64,000 nucleotides of DNA, taken from NCBI RefSeq assembly GCF_002738225.1, contig NZ_PEBQ01000093.1, positions 1 through 64,000 on the forward strand, read 5' to 3'. The notes under the pieces are model-generated. The model had not been told where the DNA came from. It saw only the letters and a program-made list of their open reading frames with translations, and did not search any database. Numbering within the stretch: the first letter of the stretch is position 1; each line of letters opens with the position of its first letter. Both the position numbers and the translations under genes were made by a program. Below, one piece after another: positions 8,145 through 16,862 of the stretch. The DNA is from Acetobacter pomorum. GTDB lineage: Bacteria > Pseudomonadota > Alphaproteobacteria > Acetobacterales > Acetobacteraceae.

Positions 8145-8969
8145 TTAAAATACCTGCCGCAAGCGAATGGTTTTGCCGCCGGAGGTTTGCAGCACAAGGT
8201 GTGTGCCATCTGTTGTCCAGCCGGTTACGCTGTTCAGCAGCGGGCGGAAGGTGTTGGCAATATCGTTCTGTTTGCCAATGCAGGCCATCTGCGTGCTAAT
8301 GCCCCCTGCGGGTATGGATTTTACGCTGCCCTTTGGCCCAAATATCAGCCCGCCCACATAGCGGTTGCAGCCATCGGAACCAGAAATCTTGCCCGTATCG
8401 TTAATGTCCAGCGTGGGGGCAAACATGTCTGCCGCCGGGTTGGGGTTTTCATCCGTGGCGCTGTCATCCGTATCGGGCACAAAATTGCCGCCGCGCAGCC
8501 TGCGGCCATCCATGGCGGTAACCACCCAGCGCGTATCGTTCAAACTGGTGGGGGGCACAAGGTTGCCGCCGCAGCCGTGCAGGGTTTTGGTGGCGGTTGT
8601 TAGGGTTACGGTATCTGTAAACACCTGCCCGGTCATGCCATCTGTGCAGGCAGAGGCGGTAAGGGCGGCTTTTATGTCCGATGCCTCATAATACCGGGTG
8701 CCAGCTTCAGAATACGCATGGCGGATCACACGGGCCATGCGCGGGCCATCCGGTGTTTCAACAGAAAGCGCGCCATCGGCCAACGTCATGTTCCAGAAGG
8801 GTTCGTTCCCGCGGGCTTCATACACCCCTTTGGGGCCGGTGGCGGCCACCGGGGTTTCCTTGCCTTCTGGCGTGGTGGGGGTGCGGGGTTCTGCACAGCC
8901 AGCCAGCATCGTGCCCGCAGCGCACAGCGCAAAAAGGCCGGAGCGGAAAAAAGGGGCAAAAAAGCGCAT
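8145..8969 (-). CDS. META/HslJ-type lipoprotein
   Basis: 274 residues. Lipoprotein signal with lipobox AGTMLAGC. The first domain (ARGNEPFWNMTLADGALSVE ... ACTDGMTG) matches the COG3650-type membrane domain. The second (LNDTRWVVTAMDGR ... GSDGCNRYVGG ... STQMACIG) is a META domain. Likely an envelope protein linked to stress tolerance by analogy with HslJ. AAGGACA ribosome site fixes the start at 8969. Confidence 0.85.
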   Translation of the reverse strand: MRFFAPFFRSGLFALCAAGTMLAGCAEPRTPTTPEGKETPVAATGPKGVYEARGNEPFWNMTLADGALSVETPDGPRMARVIRHAYSEAGTRYYEASDIKAALTASACTDGMTGQVFTDTVTLTTATKTLHGCGGNLVPPTSLNDTRWVVTAMDGRRLRGGNFVPDTDDSATDENPNPAADMFAPTLDINDTGKISGSDGCNRYVGGLIFGPKGSVKSIPAGGISTQMACIGKQNDIANTFRPLLNSVTGWTTDGTHLVLQTSGGKTIRLRQVF

Positions 8970-9167
8970 GGCCAGGTGTCCTTCTGGTTTGGGTGCCCCT
9001 TGGCAGCACAGGCACGCCGGGCGGTAAAAAAGGGCGGAAGTGTATCTGTGCCGCATAATGCCCAAACTGTTAAGAGGCCCGAATGGCAGCCGGGCCGGTG
9101 CCGGGGGTTTTGTGGCCTGCGCGCGCGCAGTATGGAAGGGGCAGCAGAGTGATTAAAGGAGACCCCC

Positions 9168-9842
9168 ATGCCCCAGCCCAGTGGATATGACCCCGAAGAA
9201 AATGCCGAAATAGGCGCCGATGCCGGTTATGTTTATGTGCTGACAAACCCGGTAATGCCGGATTTGATAAAAATAGGCATTGCGCGGGATGTCACAGCTC
9301 GCATGCGTTCCCTGTATCAATCTGGCGTGCCGGTGCCGTTTGAATGTTTTTACGCCAAGCATGTGCCCAGTTGCCGGCAGGTGGAAGCCGCGCTGCATAA
9401 GGCGTTTGATCCCCACAGAGTTAATAAGAGCCGCGAGTTCTTTCGGCTGGACCCGGAATGCGCGCGTGCCATTTTGGATGTTATGCCCGGTGAGGAACTG
9501 GATCTTTCAGAAGATGCCGGTGCGGAAGATGAAAACGATATGGTCGCCCTGAACAGGGAACAACGCCGGGCAGAGCGGTTTAACTTTGGTATGGTAAATA
9601 TTCCACCTGGCGCGGTGCTGACATGGGTGCGGGACCCCGCCATAACCTGCACTGTGCATAACAACAAAAGTGTGGAGTTTGAGGGCAAGGTTGTCAGTCT
9701 TTCAGATGCCGCGCGCATATTGTTTGCACGCTCAGGCTCTAAACAACGGGCGTTCCGTGGCCCACTTTATTGGCAGTATAAGGGCAAGACCTTGCAGGAA
9801 CTGCGTATGGAGCAAGAAAACGCAGATGAAGATACAGAATAG
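9168..9842 (+). CDS. GIY-YIG (T5orf172-like) domain protein
   Basis: 224 residues. Residues ~18-110 carry GYVYVLTNP, IKIGIARDVTARM, then ALHKAF and EFFRLDPE, the T5orf172 branch of GIY-YIG nucleases. The C-terminal ~90 residues (NIPPGAVLTWVRDP, GKVVSLSDAARILF, YWQYKGKTLQEL) resemble the DUF4357-type domain often paired with it. It may be a nuclease or a non-catalytic DNA-binding protein. Strong ribosome site AAAGGAGA. Six bases separate it from the next gene, so they are probably co-transcribed. Confidence 0.8.
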   Translation: MPQPSGYDPEENAEIGADAGYVYVLTNPVMPDLIKIGIARDVTARMRSLYQSGVPVPFECFYAKHVPSCRQVEAALHKAFDPHRVNKSREFFRLDPECARAILDVMPGEELDLSEDAGAEDENDMVALNREQRRAERFNFGMVNIPPGAVLTWVRDPAITCTVHNNKSVEFEGKVVSLSDAARILFARSGSKQRAFRGPLYWQYKGKTLQELRMEQENADEDTE

Positions 9843-9848
9843 AAAAGC

Positions 9849-10226
9849 ATGAAAATACAGGGTTACAACTTTTTTTGCGATATGCCCGATGACGCGCGCT
9901 ACCTGCGCCGTGCCCAGCCGGATGAGCGGTTTATTGAAGAAAACATGATCTTCATTCTGCCAGACCGGTTGCGCAAGTTTCGGCGCAATTTGTGGCATGT
10001 GCGGCGCAACCCTGGGCCGGTGCATATTTATGTGCCGCTGTTTAGGGTGGAAACCCTGCTGGAGAGTGACCCCCTGCCGCCAGAATACGGCCCCCCGCAG
10101 GATGTATTTCCGTTTTACACCCACACCACCCGCAGGCGTGGTCGCGCGCTGGATTACTACGTGCTGTTTATTTTCCGCGATAAGGAATCCTTCGTGCGGT
10201 GCAGCGCCGCCCTGCCTGTGCCCTAG
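9849..10226 (+). CDS. Hypothetical protein downstream of GIY-YIG gene
   Basis: 125 residues, basic, with many aromatic and Arg residues (DRLRKFRRNLWHVRRNPGPV) and no signal peptide or membrane segment. It starts six bases after the GIY-YIG gene and is likely in the same transcript. No family recognised. Confidence 0.65.
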   Translation: MKIQGYNFFCDMPDDARYLRRAQPDERFIEENMIFILPDRLRKFRRNLWHVRRNPGPVHIYVPLFRVETLLESDPLPPEYGPPQDVFPFYTHTTRRRGRALDYYVLFIFRDKESFVRCSAALPVP

Positions 10227-10270
10227 TGGCGGCAGGCGGGTTTATAACGCAAACAACAGGAGCAAGAGCT

Positions 10271-10957
10271 ATGGCCCGGCAGCGTTTTTTAAAAGTGCTT
10301 TTTGCACAAGCGGGGCTTTTTGCCGCCTGTGGTATTGTGGCGGGGGTGCTGGGGGGTGCGGCGCAGGCTGCCAGCACATCTCCTTCACAAGATAATACAT
10401 TGCTCGATACGCTGCATGATAAAGGCCCCGTAGGCACAGGGCAGGCAGGTACGCTCCAGATAGACCGCAAAAGCGGCATTATCCAGAGCTGGGGCTGGCA
10501 GTGCAATTTTAACAGTGCCACCAGCAAGCCGTTTGTATGTGGTGTAACGCAGAATTTTCAGATGAACGATGTGCAGCACCACATTGTCAGCCTTATTGGT
10601 AGCATGCAGGTTATCCGGGCCGTGCCCCCCAACGGCACGGTGCGGTTATCGGATGCACCTTACAGAATTATCGTGCGTGTGCCGCTTGGCCTTTCATTAA
10701 GCAAACATTCCTTTTTGGGGGTGGATAACGCCGCGCCCGTGCCGCTGGAGTGGGATTATTGCGATAACCGAGGCTGCGTGGCGCAGGCCACCTTTACGCT
10801 GGAGCTGATGGACGCCCTGCGCCGTGGCAGCACGGGCCACCTGATGTTGGCCAAGCGCGGTGCTGGCGTGCTGACCATAAACTTTCCGCTTGGGGGGCTG
10901 GGGCCTGCGCTGGATACGGCAGATGGCTGGGCCAGCAAGGGGGAAGTGTCTCCCTAA
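10271..10957 (+). CDS. Invasion-associated locus B (IalB)-like protein
   Basis: 228 residues. Signal peptide through GGAAQA. The mature part has W-x-WQCNFNSATSKPFVCGVTQ, then RIIVRVPLGLSLSKHSFLGVDN and WDYCDNRGCVAQATF: the paired Cys pattern and 'P-G-x-x-L..G..+' core of the IalB family. Periplasmic, role unknown outside pathogens. AGGAG ribosome site precedes the ATG. Confidence 0.85.
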   Translation: MARQRFLKVLFAQAGLFAACGIVAGVLGGAAQAASTSPSQDNTLLDTLHDKGPVGTGQAGTLQIDRKSGIIQSWGWQCNFNSATSKPFVCGVTQNFQMNDVQHHIVSLIGSMQVIRAVPPNGTVRLSDAPYRIIVRVPLGLSLSKHSFLGVDNAAPVPLEWDYCDNRGCVAQATFTLELMDALRRGSTGHLMLAKRGAGVLTINFPLGGLGPALDTADGWASKGEVSP

Positions 10958-11382
10958 CGCCACAGTTACAACTGCAATCTGTTCTCATCCGCAAATTTTA
11001 GAGAGCACGCGCGCCCTGTTTGCCCCCACAAAAGCGGGGCATAAACAGTGTTGGCCCAAAGGGTAAGGCAGGCAGGGGCATAGGGGTGTATTGCCCCTTT
11101 TTGCTCTGCCACATGTGGCGTGTTCTGTTTTAAAAACGCCCGAACCTTAAAAGAATATTTATAAAATATCGCCGCCACTTTGTGGCCTTAGTGGTGCTGC
11201 GTGCGCGCCTGTGTGTGGGGGTGCAGCCTATGTTTTTTGCTCCCTGAAACAGCTCCCAAAAAGAGGCACGCTGGGGCACAAAACCCCCAAAAATCTGCCC
11301 GTTATTAATTCTTGAAAATGATTCGCATTATTGGTAACTGCCCAGCCACAAGTTCAGCAGGAACCACAGGATACATACGGGT
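10958..11382. other. Intergenic region upstream of TonB receptor
   Basis: 425 bases without a convincing gene. The only recognisable element is the Fur-like box near its right end; the rest shows short G/C- and A-rich tracts only. Confidence 0.5.
11313..11331 (+). promoter_or_regulatory. Putative Fur box
   Basis: GAAAATGATTCGCATTATT resembles the 19-bp Fur consensus (GATAATGATAATCATTATC) and lies 52 bases before the siderophore-receptor start. It suggests iron repression of that gene. Confidence 0.65.
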
Positions 11383-13599
11383 ATGAACCGCAATACGACT
11401 CTCTTTTGTGCGCTTCCCCTTACATTTTTCATCAGCGGTAAGGTTCTTGCAGCAACCCGGAGCACAAGCACCGGGCCATCTCAACAGGTTGGGGCCACGG
11501 CGGCAAAACAGGGCCGGGCCGCCAACCAGAAACCCGCCTCTGCCGTGCATGTGGAAGGGGTGGAGGTGCGCGCACGCAGGGCCTCCACCATGGCCTCATC
11601 CGCCACCAAATCCAACACACCGCTGATTGAAACAGCCCAGTCTGTTACAGTCATTACGCGGGACCAGATGGATGTGCGCGGCGTGCTCAGCCTTAATCAG
11701 GCCATCCGTTATGCGGCGGGCATTACGTCTGATCTGCGTGGTGGTGGCGTGGGCACGCGGTATGATCAGTTCATGCTGCGTGGCTTTACCGTGCCCACCT
11801 TTTTGGATGGGCTGAAGGTGCAAAGCAGCCCCACCGGGTACGCCACAGCGCAAACAGATACATCGCGCCTAGATAGGGTGGAGGTGTTAAAAGGCCCGGC
11901 ATCTGCCCTGTATGGGCAATCCAGCCCCGGCGGGCTTGTGGCCCTTTCCAGCAAACTGCCGATAGACAAACAGTTTTACGGAGATATCACCACCACAGGC
12001 GGCAGTTTTGATCTGTACCGCGTGGATGCCGATGTAGGCGGTTATGCCACCAAGGATGGTTCCGTACAGTATCGGCTTTATGGCACGGTTAACGGTCAGC
12101 ACAGCCAGCTTGCCCGCACCGGCAGCCGCCGTTTTTCCATAAGCCCGGCCTTTACCTTTGGCGCCAAAGGCCCTACCACGCTCACCCTGCTGGGCAATTA
12201 TCAGTACGACCCCGAAAACGGCACCTATGGCGGCGTGCCGCTTGTGGGCTCTCTCAAACGTGCCTCCTACGGCTATCTGCCGCGCAACTTTTATGATGGT
12301 GACGTGCCTTTTGAAAAGTTCAACCGCAGGCAGGGCGGCATTACCTATATTCTGAACCACAAGTTTAATGATAATTGGAGCTTTAGCACCCGCGGCCGGT
12401 ATGATGACATCAAAACCATTTACCGCAGCGTGTATGATAGCGGCTATTACGATACAGACCCCACAATGCTGGCCCGTTCCGCCTTTGGCACCAACGAGCA
12501 CACGCATAATCTGGCGTTTGATAGCCAGTTTAAGGGCCATGTGCGCACCGGGCCTGTGACGCATGACATGATGTTCGGGTTTGACTACATGCAGCAGAGC
12601 GCATCAGAAGTGGGCTATTATGCCTCGGCGCCCTCTCTGAACGTGCTGCACCCCGATTACCACATGACCATGCCCAACATGGGCAGCCCGTATATGAGCT
12701 ACCAGACAGATTCACACCAGATTGGCATGTACGCGCAGGATGAACTTCGTTGGAAAAAGATGATTATTACAGGAAGTTTGCGGAATGACTGGTACAGATC
12801 CCACCAGATGAACTATATCAGCCACACCGGCACCAGTGAAAGCCCGCGCCAGATTACATGGCGCGCCTCTGGCCTGTATCACTTTGATTTCGGGCTTGCG
12901 CCTTACATCAGCTATTCCACATCCTTCCAGCCGCAATCTGGCATTGTGTCCAACAATGGGGGGCAGAGCTTCCATCAGGCAGATCCCTCACTGGGTAAAC
13001 AGCTTGAAGGCGGCGTGAAGTATCAGTTCCCCGGCACATCCGTATTGCTTACGGCTGCGGGCTTCCATATCGAGCAATCCAACGTGTTGGTGGCTGTGGG
13101 GAATCTGGGCTACAATACGCAAAGTGGCAAGGTACATTCAGATGGTTTTGAATTTGAAGCCCACGCCGAACCCTATAAAAACCTGATGATTACCGCAGCC
13201 GTAAGTGTGCAGAAGGTAAAGGATGATTCCACCGGCAAGCCGCTTATGCAGTCTGGCAAGGGCAATGCCTCGCTGTTTGCCTATTACACTATGCCCAAAG
13301 GGGTGATGAAGGGTTTTGGCTTTGGCGGCGGCCTGCGCTATTCCGCCCCAAGCTATGGGGGCCAGGCCTCTTACGGCACCGTGCATGTGCCGCAATACAC
13401 GGTGTTTGATGGCTCCATCGGGTATGATCTGTCCAACCTTTCTCCCTCCCTGCGTGGGTGGAGCGTGGCGGCCAGCGTGCGCAACCTGTTTGATAAAAAG
13501 TATATCGGCAATTGCATGGCCTATGCCTCTTACGGGCAGGAATGGTGCTATTATGGAGAGCGCCGAAATGCCCAAGGCAGCATTGGCTTTAAGTGGTAA
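11383..13599 (+). CDS. TonB-dependent siderophore receptor
   Basis: 738 residues, outer-membrane beta-barrel. A signal sequence is followed by a ~55-residue variable region and the plug domain (TPLIETAQSVTVITRDQM, MLRGFTVPTFLDGLK, RVEVLKGPASALYGQSSPGG). The barrel ends in the typical aromatic end (NAQGSIGFKW). The IQQ-like plug and siderophore-receptor motif (TSLSFQPQSG-like, VLTAAGFHIEQSN) fit ferric-siderophore import. A Fur-like box lies upstream and a terminator downstream, so it seems to be a single-gene iron-regulated unit. Confidence 0.93.
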   Translation: MNRNTTLFCALPLTFFISGKVLAATRSTSTGPSQQVGATAAKQGRAANQKPASAVHVEGVEVRARRASTMASSATKSNTPLIETAQSVTVITRDQMDVRGVLSLNQAIRYAAGITSDLRGGGVGTRYDQFMLRGFTVPTFLDGLKVQSSPTGYATAQTDTSRLDRVEVLKGPASALYGQSSPGGLVALSSKLPIDKQFYGDITTTGGSFDLYRVDADVGGYATKDGSVQYRLYGTVNGQHSQLARTGSRRFSISPAFTFGAKGPTTLTLLGNYQYDPENGTYGGVPLVGSLKRASYGYLPRNFYDGDVPFEKFNRRQGGITYILNHKFNDNWSFSTRGRYDDIKTIYRSVYDSGYYDTDPTMLARSAFGTNEHTHNLAFDSQFKGHVRTGPVTHDMMFGFDYMQQSASEVGYYASAPSLNVLHPDYHMTMPNMGSPYMSYQTDSHQIGMYAQDELRWKKMIITGSLRNDWYRSHQMNYISHTGTSESPRQITWRASGLYHFDFGLAPYISYSTSFQPQSGIVSNNGGQSFHQADPSLGKQLEGGVKYQFPGTSVLLTAAGFHIEQSNVLVAVGNLGYNTQSGKVHSDGFEFEAHAEPYKNLMITAAVSVQKVKDDSTGKPLMQSGKGNASLFAYYTMPKGVMKGFGFGGGLRYSAPSYGGQASYGTVHVPQYTVFDGSIGYDLSNLSPSLRGWSVAASVRNLFDKKYIGNCMAYASYGQEWCYYGERRNAQGSIGFKW

Positions 13600-13646
13600 A
13601 TAAACCGGCTGTTTTGTAAAACAGACCAAAATGCCAGATACATTTT

Positions 13647-13690
13647 AAAAACCCCGCCCGCTATAAAACAGTGGGCGGGGTTATTTTTTA
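13647..13690. terminator. Bidirectional intrinsic terminator
   Basis: AACCCCGCCC pairs with GGGCGGGGTT; T-rich on the right, A-rich on the left. It separates the TonB receptor and the convergent cytochrome gene. Confidence 0.9.
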
Positions 13691-14215
13691 CCGTGTGCGC
13701 GGGGCCTTGCCCGGTGGTGCCGCTTTTACGGGCGGCAGCGCATTGGGGGCGGGAAACACCATTTGCGCCAAGCGGTTTTCATCCGCCGGTAAGGGAGTAT
13801 GCCCCGGCTCTGTGCCGTTTTCACGCAGCAGAAAGGCCATAATGTCTATGTTGTCCTGCGGGGGCAGGGTGCCCGGCGCCATCAGTGGCATGGCGTGGGT
13901 AATGTAGGCGTACAGCTTGTTGAGCGGTGTGTTGGCCCAGCGGGCTACAAACAGCCCGCGCAGGGGCGGCATATCATGCGCGCCTTCCAGCGCTGCACCG
14001 TGGCACATGGCGCAGGTGCCTGCGTAAATCTGTGCCCCGTGGTCTGCCTGTTCTGCGGTAAAGCTGGGTGCTGTGGCAGGTGCGGGGGCTGGGGCATGGC
14101 GCGGGGCGGCAAGGGCTGCGTGTGTGGTGGCCACAAGCGCGGTTATGGCCAACAGTGCTGTGCAAAACCCTTTGGCCTTTTGGGCCTGTTTTGCAAAAAT
14201 GGGGTGCGGTGCCAT
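13688..14215 (-). CDS. Small c-type cytochrome
   Basis: 175 residues. Signal segment (AKGFCTALLAITALVATTHAALA), then one heme site CAMCHGAALEG and a distal-ligand candidate Met in HAMPLMAPGTLPP, with a C-terminal DNIDIMAFLL helix typical of class I cytochrome c. Periplasmic electron carrier. It starts 4 bases after the stop of the flavoprotein gene upstream, so the flavoprotein may pass electrons to it. Confidence 0.88.
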   Translation of the reverse strand: MAPHPIFAKQAQKAKGFCTALLAITALVATTHAALAAPRHAPAPAPATAPSFTAEQADHGAQIYAGTCAMCHGAALEGAHDMPPLRGLFVARWANTPLNKLYAYITHAMPLMAPGTLPPQDNIDIMAFLLRENGTEPGHTPLPADENRLAQMVFPAPNALPPVKAAPPGKAPRTR

Positions 14216-14219
14216 GCCG

Positions 14220-15470
14220 TTATCCTCTGCGGGGCCGAAAGCGGGAGAACAGATCTTCAAACACAGCCACGGCCTGTTCGGCCTCTGCGCGGTTGGGCTG
14301 TTCCATACTGTTGCCCACGCCTTCCAGCTCCCCTAGGCCAGAAAGGTTGACACCCTGCACCATCAGCCCATCGGATTTGGAAAGCATGGCCGCACCCTTA
14401 TAGCGCACGCCATAATTGGCCGCCGGTTGTGGCGGCAGCCACGCCGTTTGCCCACGCACGGGAATAAGGGATTTATCACCCCACAAATCCCGCGCGGCAT
14501 AGCCGGTGCAGTTAAACACCACGCGTTCGGGCAGGTCTGCCACCTCGGATGGGCTATGGAACTCCCGTATCTCAATCCGCCCGCCAGCCTGATAGAAGTC
14601 AGAAAGCAGGGCGTGGCCGAACGCGCCAAAATTATAAATCATAATGGGCTTGCGCCGGGCATACGCTACGGGGAAAGGGTTGTCCGCCCCGGCCAGAAGC
14701 TCCGCTGCGGGAATAATGTCCTTTATCCTGTCACCATATTTGGCAAACTCGGCCTCGCTTTGCGGCATGCCGGTGGAGGCATAGGAGCCTTTGCTGATAT
14801 CAGGCGCGGGCTCGGTATGGTCGGCCTCATCCGGCGGGGTGTCGGAGAGAATGTAATTGTCTCTAAAATCCACCGGGTTGCCGGGCAGGCCCAGATATTC
14901 CCGGTAGGTTTGCCAGGAATATCGGGCCATGCGCTCCCACGTGGCGGCAAAATCTGGCGTTGCGGCGGTTATCAGCGCAATGCGTGAATCTGGCGTCCAA
15001 CTGCCATTGGCCCGCACAGAGCGCGTATGGGGCAGCATGTCCCGCGCATAAATAGTTACATTCATGCCTGCGCGCTGGGCGGTTATGGCGGTGGTGAGGC
15101 CAATAATGCCGCAGCCAATAACGGCCACGCGTTTTTCCATCAGTGGGGCGGCGCGTTCCACCGCCATGGCGGCAGACCCCCATGAAAGAGACCACCCGCT
15201 GCCACCATGCCCGTAATTATGCACCACAATTTTATCTGCCACCGGCTCTATTTCCAGCCGAGGGCCAGCGGGGCGGAAGGGGCGCAGGCACACCTTAATG
15301 TCCATTATCTGGTCTGCATGCACGCGGGCGGGCGTAAGCGGGGGTACGGTGCCGGGCGGCGCGGTGCGGCCCATGGCCTGAGCGGCCTCTGGCACGCTGG
15401 CCCAGCTTTTGCGCCCGGCGGCCAGCGCCCCGGCAGCCAGAGAAGCGGCAAAAAGGTTTCTGCGTTTCAA
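14220..15470 (-). CDS. Exported DAAO-like FAD oxidoreductase, apparently circularly permuted
   Basis: 416 residues. Tat-type start (KRRNLFAASLAAGALAAG). The segment LRPFRPAGPRLEIE ... HNYGHGGSGWSLSWG lies at ~60-100, before the FAD Rossmann motif VAVIGCGIIGLTTA (~115). In D-amino acid oxidases, as I know the family, G(F/L)RP-RP ... NYGHGGxG lies at the C-terminus, so the order is exchanged here. The rest (FRDNYILSD, ERVVFNCTGYAARDL, PVRGQTAWL) fits the DAO fold. It is paired with a c-type cytochrome, suggesting periplasmic oxidation of an amino acid or amine to the respiratory chain. The substrate is unknown. Confidence 0.82.
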   Translation of the reverse strand: MKRRNLFAASLAAGALAAGRKSWASVPEAAQAMGRTAPPGTVPPLTPARVHADQIMDIKVCLRPFRPAGPRLEIEPVADKIVVHNYGHGGSGWSLSWGSAAMAVERAAPLMEKRVAVIGCGIIGLTTAITAQRAGMNVTIYARDMLPHTRSVRANGSWTPDSRIALITAATPDFAATWERMARYSWQTYREYLGLPGNPVDFRDNYILSDTPPDEADHTEPAPDISKGSYASTGMPQSEAEFAKYGDRIKDIIPAAELLAGADNPFPVAYARRKPIMIYNFGAFGHALLSDFYQAGGRIEIREFHSPSEVADLPERVVFNCTGYAARDLWGDKSLIPVRGQTAWLPPQPAANYGVRYKGAAMLSKSDGLMVQGVNLSGLGELEGVGNSMEQPNRAEAEQAVAVFEDLFSRFRPRRG

Positions 15471-15561
15471 AAGGTCTGTCCTCTATACGGTTTCTGTTTT
15501 GTTGCGCAGCGGTGGCGAGGGGGCAACATAGCAGGGCAAGGATGTTTCCAAAACCCACATA

Positions 15562-15879
15562 TCAGCGGGTGGGGGTGTGCTCTGCCGCCAGCTCGGCCAG
15601 GGTTTGGGGGTCATCATGCGCAATGTCATCCGCCAGCGCGTGCAGGGTGGCGGCGCAGTCCAGCACCGCCAGCGGGCCGTTGGTGAAGTAAAGCTGGCCC
15701 ACAAGCGGGGTTATCTGCCCGGCGCAGTTTTGCAAAACTGTCACAATCTGGCGCACGGTGGCGGTATCCTGCGCAAGCTGGCGGGCCATATAGGCGCGCG
15801 TGCCGGGCAAGGGCGGCCATGCCTGCGTGTTGGGCAGGGGGCGCTTGCGGGGGGCGGAAGGCGCTGGCGGTGTGGGCAT
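15562..15879 (-). CDS. Small hypothetical protein
   Basis: 105 residues: a Pro-rich start, then a helical segment (AYMARQLAQDTATVRQIVTVLQN) and a second helix (LDCAATLHALADDIAHDDPQTLAELAAEH). No signal peptide or membrane segment. An AGGATAAAG ribosome site precedes ATG 15879. Upstream of the flavoprotein gene on the same strand. No family recognised. Confidence 0.6.
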   Translation of the reverse strand: MPTPPAPSAPRKRPLPNTQAWPPLPGTRAYMARQLAQDTATVRQIVTVLQNCAGQITPLVGQLYFTNGPLAVLDCAATLHALADDIAHDDPQTLAELAAEHTPTR

Positions 15880-16049
15880 AACGGGCTTTATCCTGCAAGA
15901 GGTGTTCTTGCACGCTTAGGCAGGACCATGCGGGCGGGAAAGAGGCGTGCCCGCTGCATGCATAAGAGATGCGCTGCAACAGAACTTTCACCCCTTAAAG
16001 GGCAATGCCATGCTGGCTCATGTTATTTATATATAAAGGATGACGCATT

Positions 16050-16310
16050 ATGGCCGACACCACCCCCAAAAAGGCGGATCTTGTTGCGCAGGAACTGAAG
16101 GGGATTTTAGAAAAATCTGGCAAAAACTGCGTGACCCTGCCGTGGGCAGATGTTTATGCCATTGCAGAGCGCAAGCACTGGACAGACAAGGCCCATGAAG
16201 AAACCAGAGATGAATTGCATGCGCGGGGTGTAACAATAGGGTACGGCAAGCACGTTGTGATTGTAGCAAAGGATGAAAACTTTGCACCAGTGGCAGGCGT
16301 ATCCAAGTAA
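16050..16310 (+). CDS. Small hypothetical cytoplasmic protein
   Basis: 86 residues, mixed alpha/beta (KADLVAQELKGILEKSG ... VTIGYGKHVVIVAKDENF). Preceded by AAAGGATGACGCATT, a plausible ribosome site. No family recognised; codon use is like its neighbours. Confidence 0.65.
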   Translation: MADTTPKKADLVAQELKGILEKSGKNCVTLPWADVYAIAERKHWTDKAHEETRDELHARGVTIGYGKHVVIVAKDENFAPVAGVSK

Positions 16311-16392
16311 TTTTGCGGCTGCAATAACCAAGCTGCTGTCATGGCGTATCTTCTCTTTTGCGGAAGGGTGCGCCATTTCTTTTTTTGGCGCG

Positions 16393-16671
16393 TTAATCTC
16401 GCGTGCCCCAGCGCCACTTCCACCCGCCTTTGGTGCGGGTTTTGCACACCCAGAAAAAGGCCACCGTGGCGGCAAGGTTCAGCACCATCACCACGCCCAC
16501 GGCCACAAGCGGCCTGCGCAGGGGCAAAACCGACAGCCCAAAGGTGGAACCCAAAGTAACAGCCAGAAAAAGCCCCAAGGCCACCCAGCCCTGCCACGCA
16601 ATAGGCAGGCCCGCGCCATAGCCAAAACGCTTGGCGGCAAACCATGCGGGGGGTGTGGAAGGTTTGGTCAT
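16393..16671 (-). CDS. Small membrane protein
   Basis: 92 residues with two membrane segments (AWQGWVALGLFLAVTLGSTFG and PLVAVGVVMVLNLAATVAFFWV) and a basic tail KTRTKGGWKWRWGTRD. AAAGG ribosome site before ATG 16671. No family recognised. Confidence 0.7.
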   Translation of the reverse strand: MTKPSTPPAWFAAKRFGYGAGLPIAWQGWVALGLFLAVTLGSTFGLSVLPLRRPLVAVGVVMVLNLAATVAFFWVCKTRTKGGWKWRWGTRD

Positions 16672-16715
16672 ACTGCCAGCCTTTCTACCGTAAGGATGAA
16701 GTGCTGGCAGTATAC

Positions 16716-16862
16716 AAAAAAGGGCATCTGGCAGAAGCAGAATGCCCAAAAAGTGATGGCCCCATACGGCAGGGGGCGCAGGTGTGTGCCCCCTGCCGTG
16801 CAACATATTGGGGCCTTGTAAAAACGCCCCAATATGCCAGCCTGTTTTTAAAGGATCAGGCT
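16716..16862 (-). terminator. Cluster of four hairpins after a Hint gene
   Basis: Reading left to right: 6-bp stem GGGCAT/ATGCCC (16722-16747) with a T-run on the minus strand; 11-bp perfect stem 16767-16777/16788-16798; 11-bp perfect stem 16804-16814/16826-16836; 6-bp stem AGCCTG/CAGGCT (16839-16862) over the Hint stop codon. The first looks like an intrinsic terminator for the minus strand; the others may stabilise the 3' end or be spare terminators. Confidence 0.65.
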
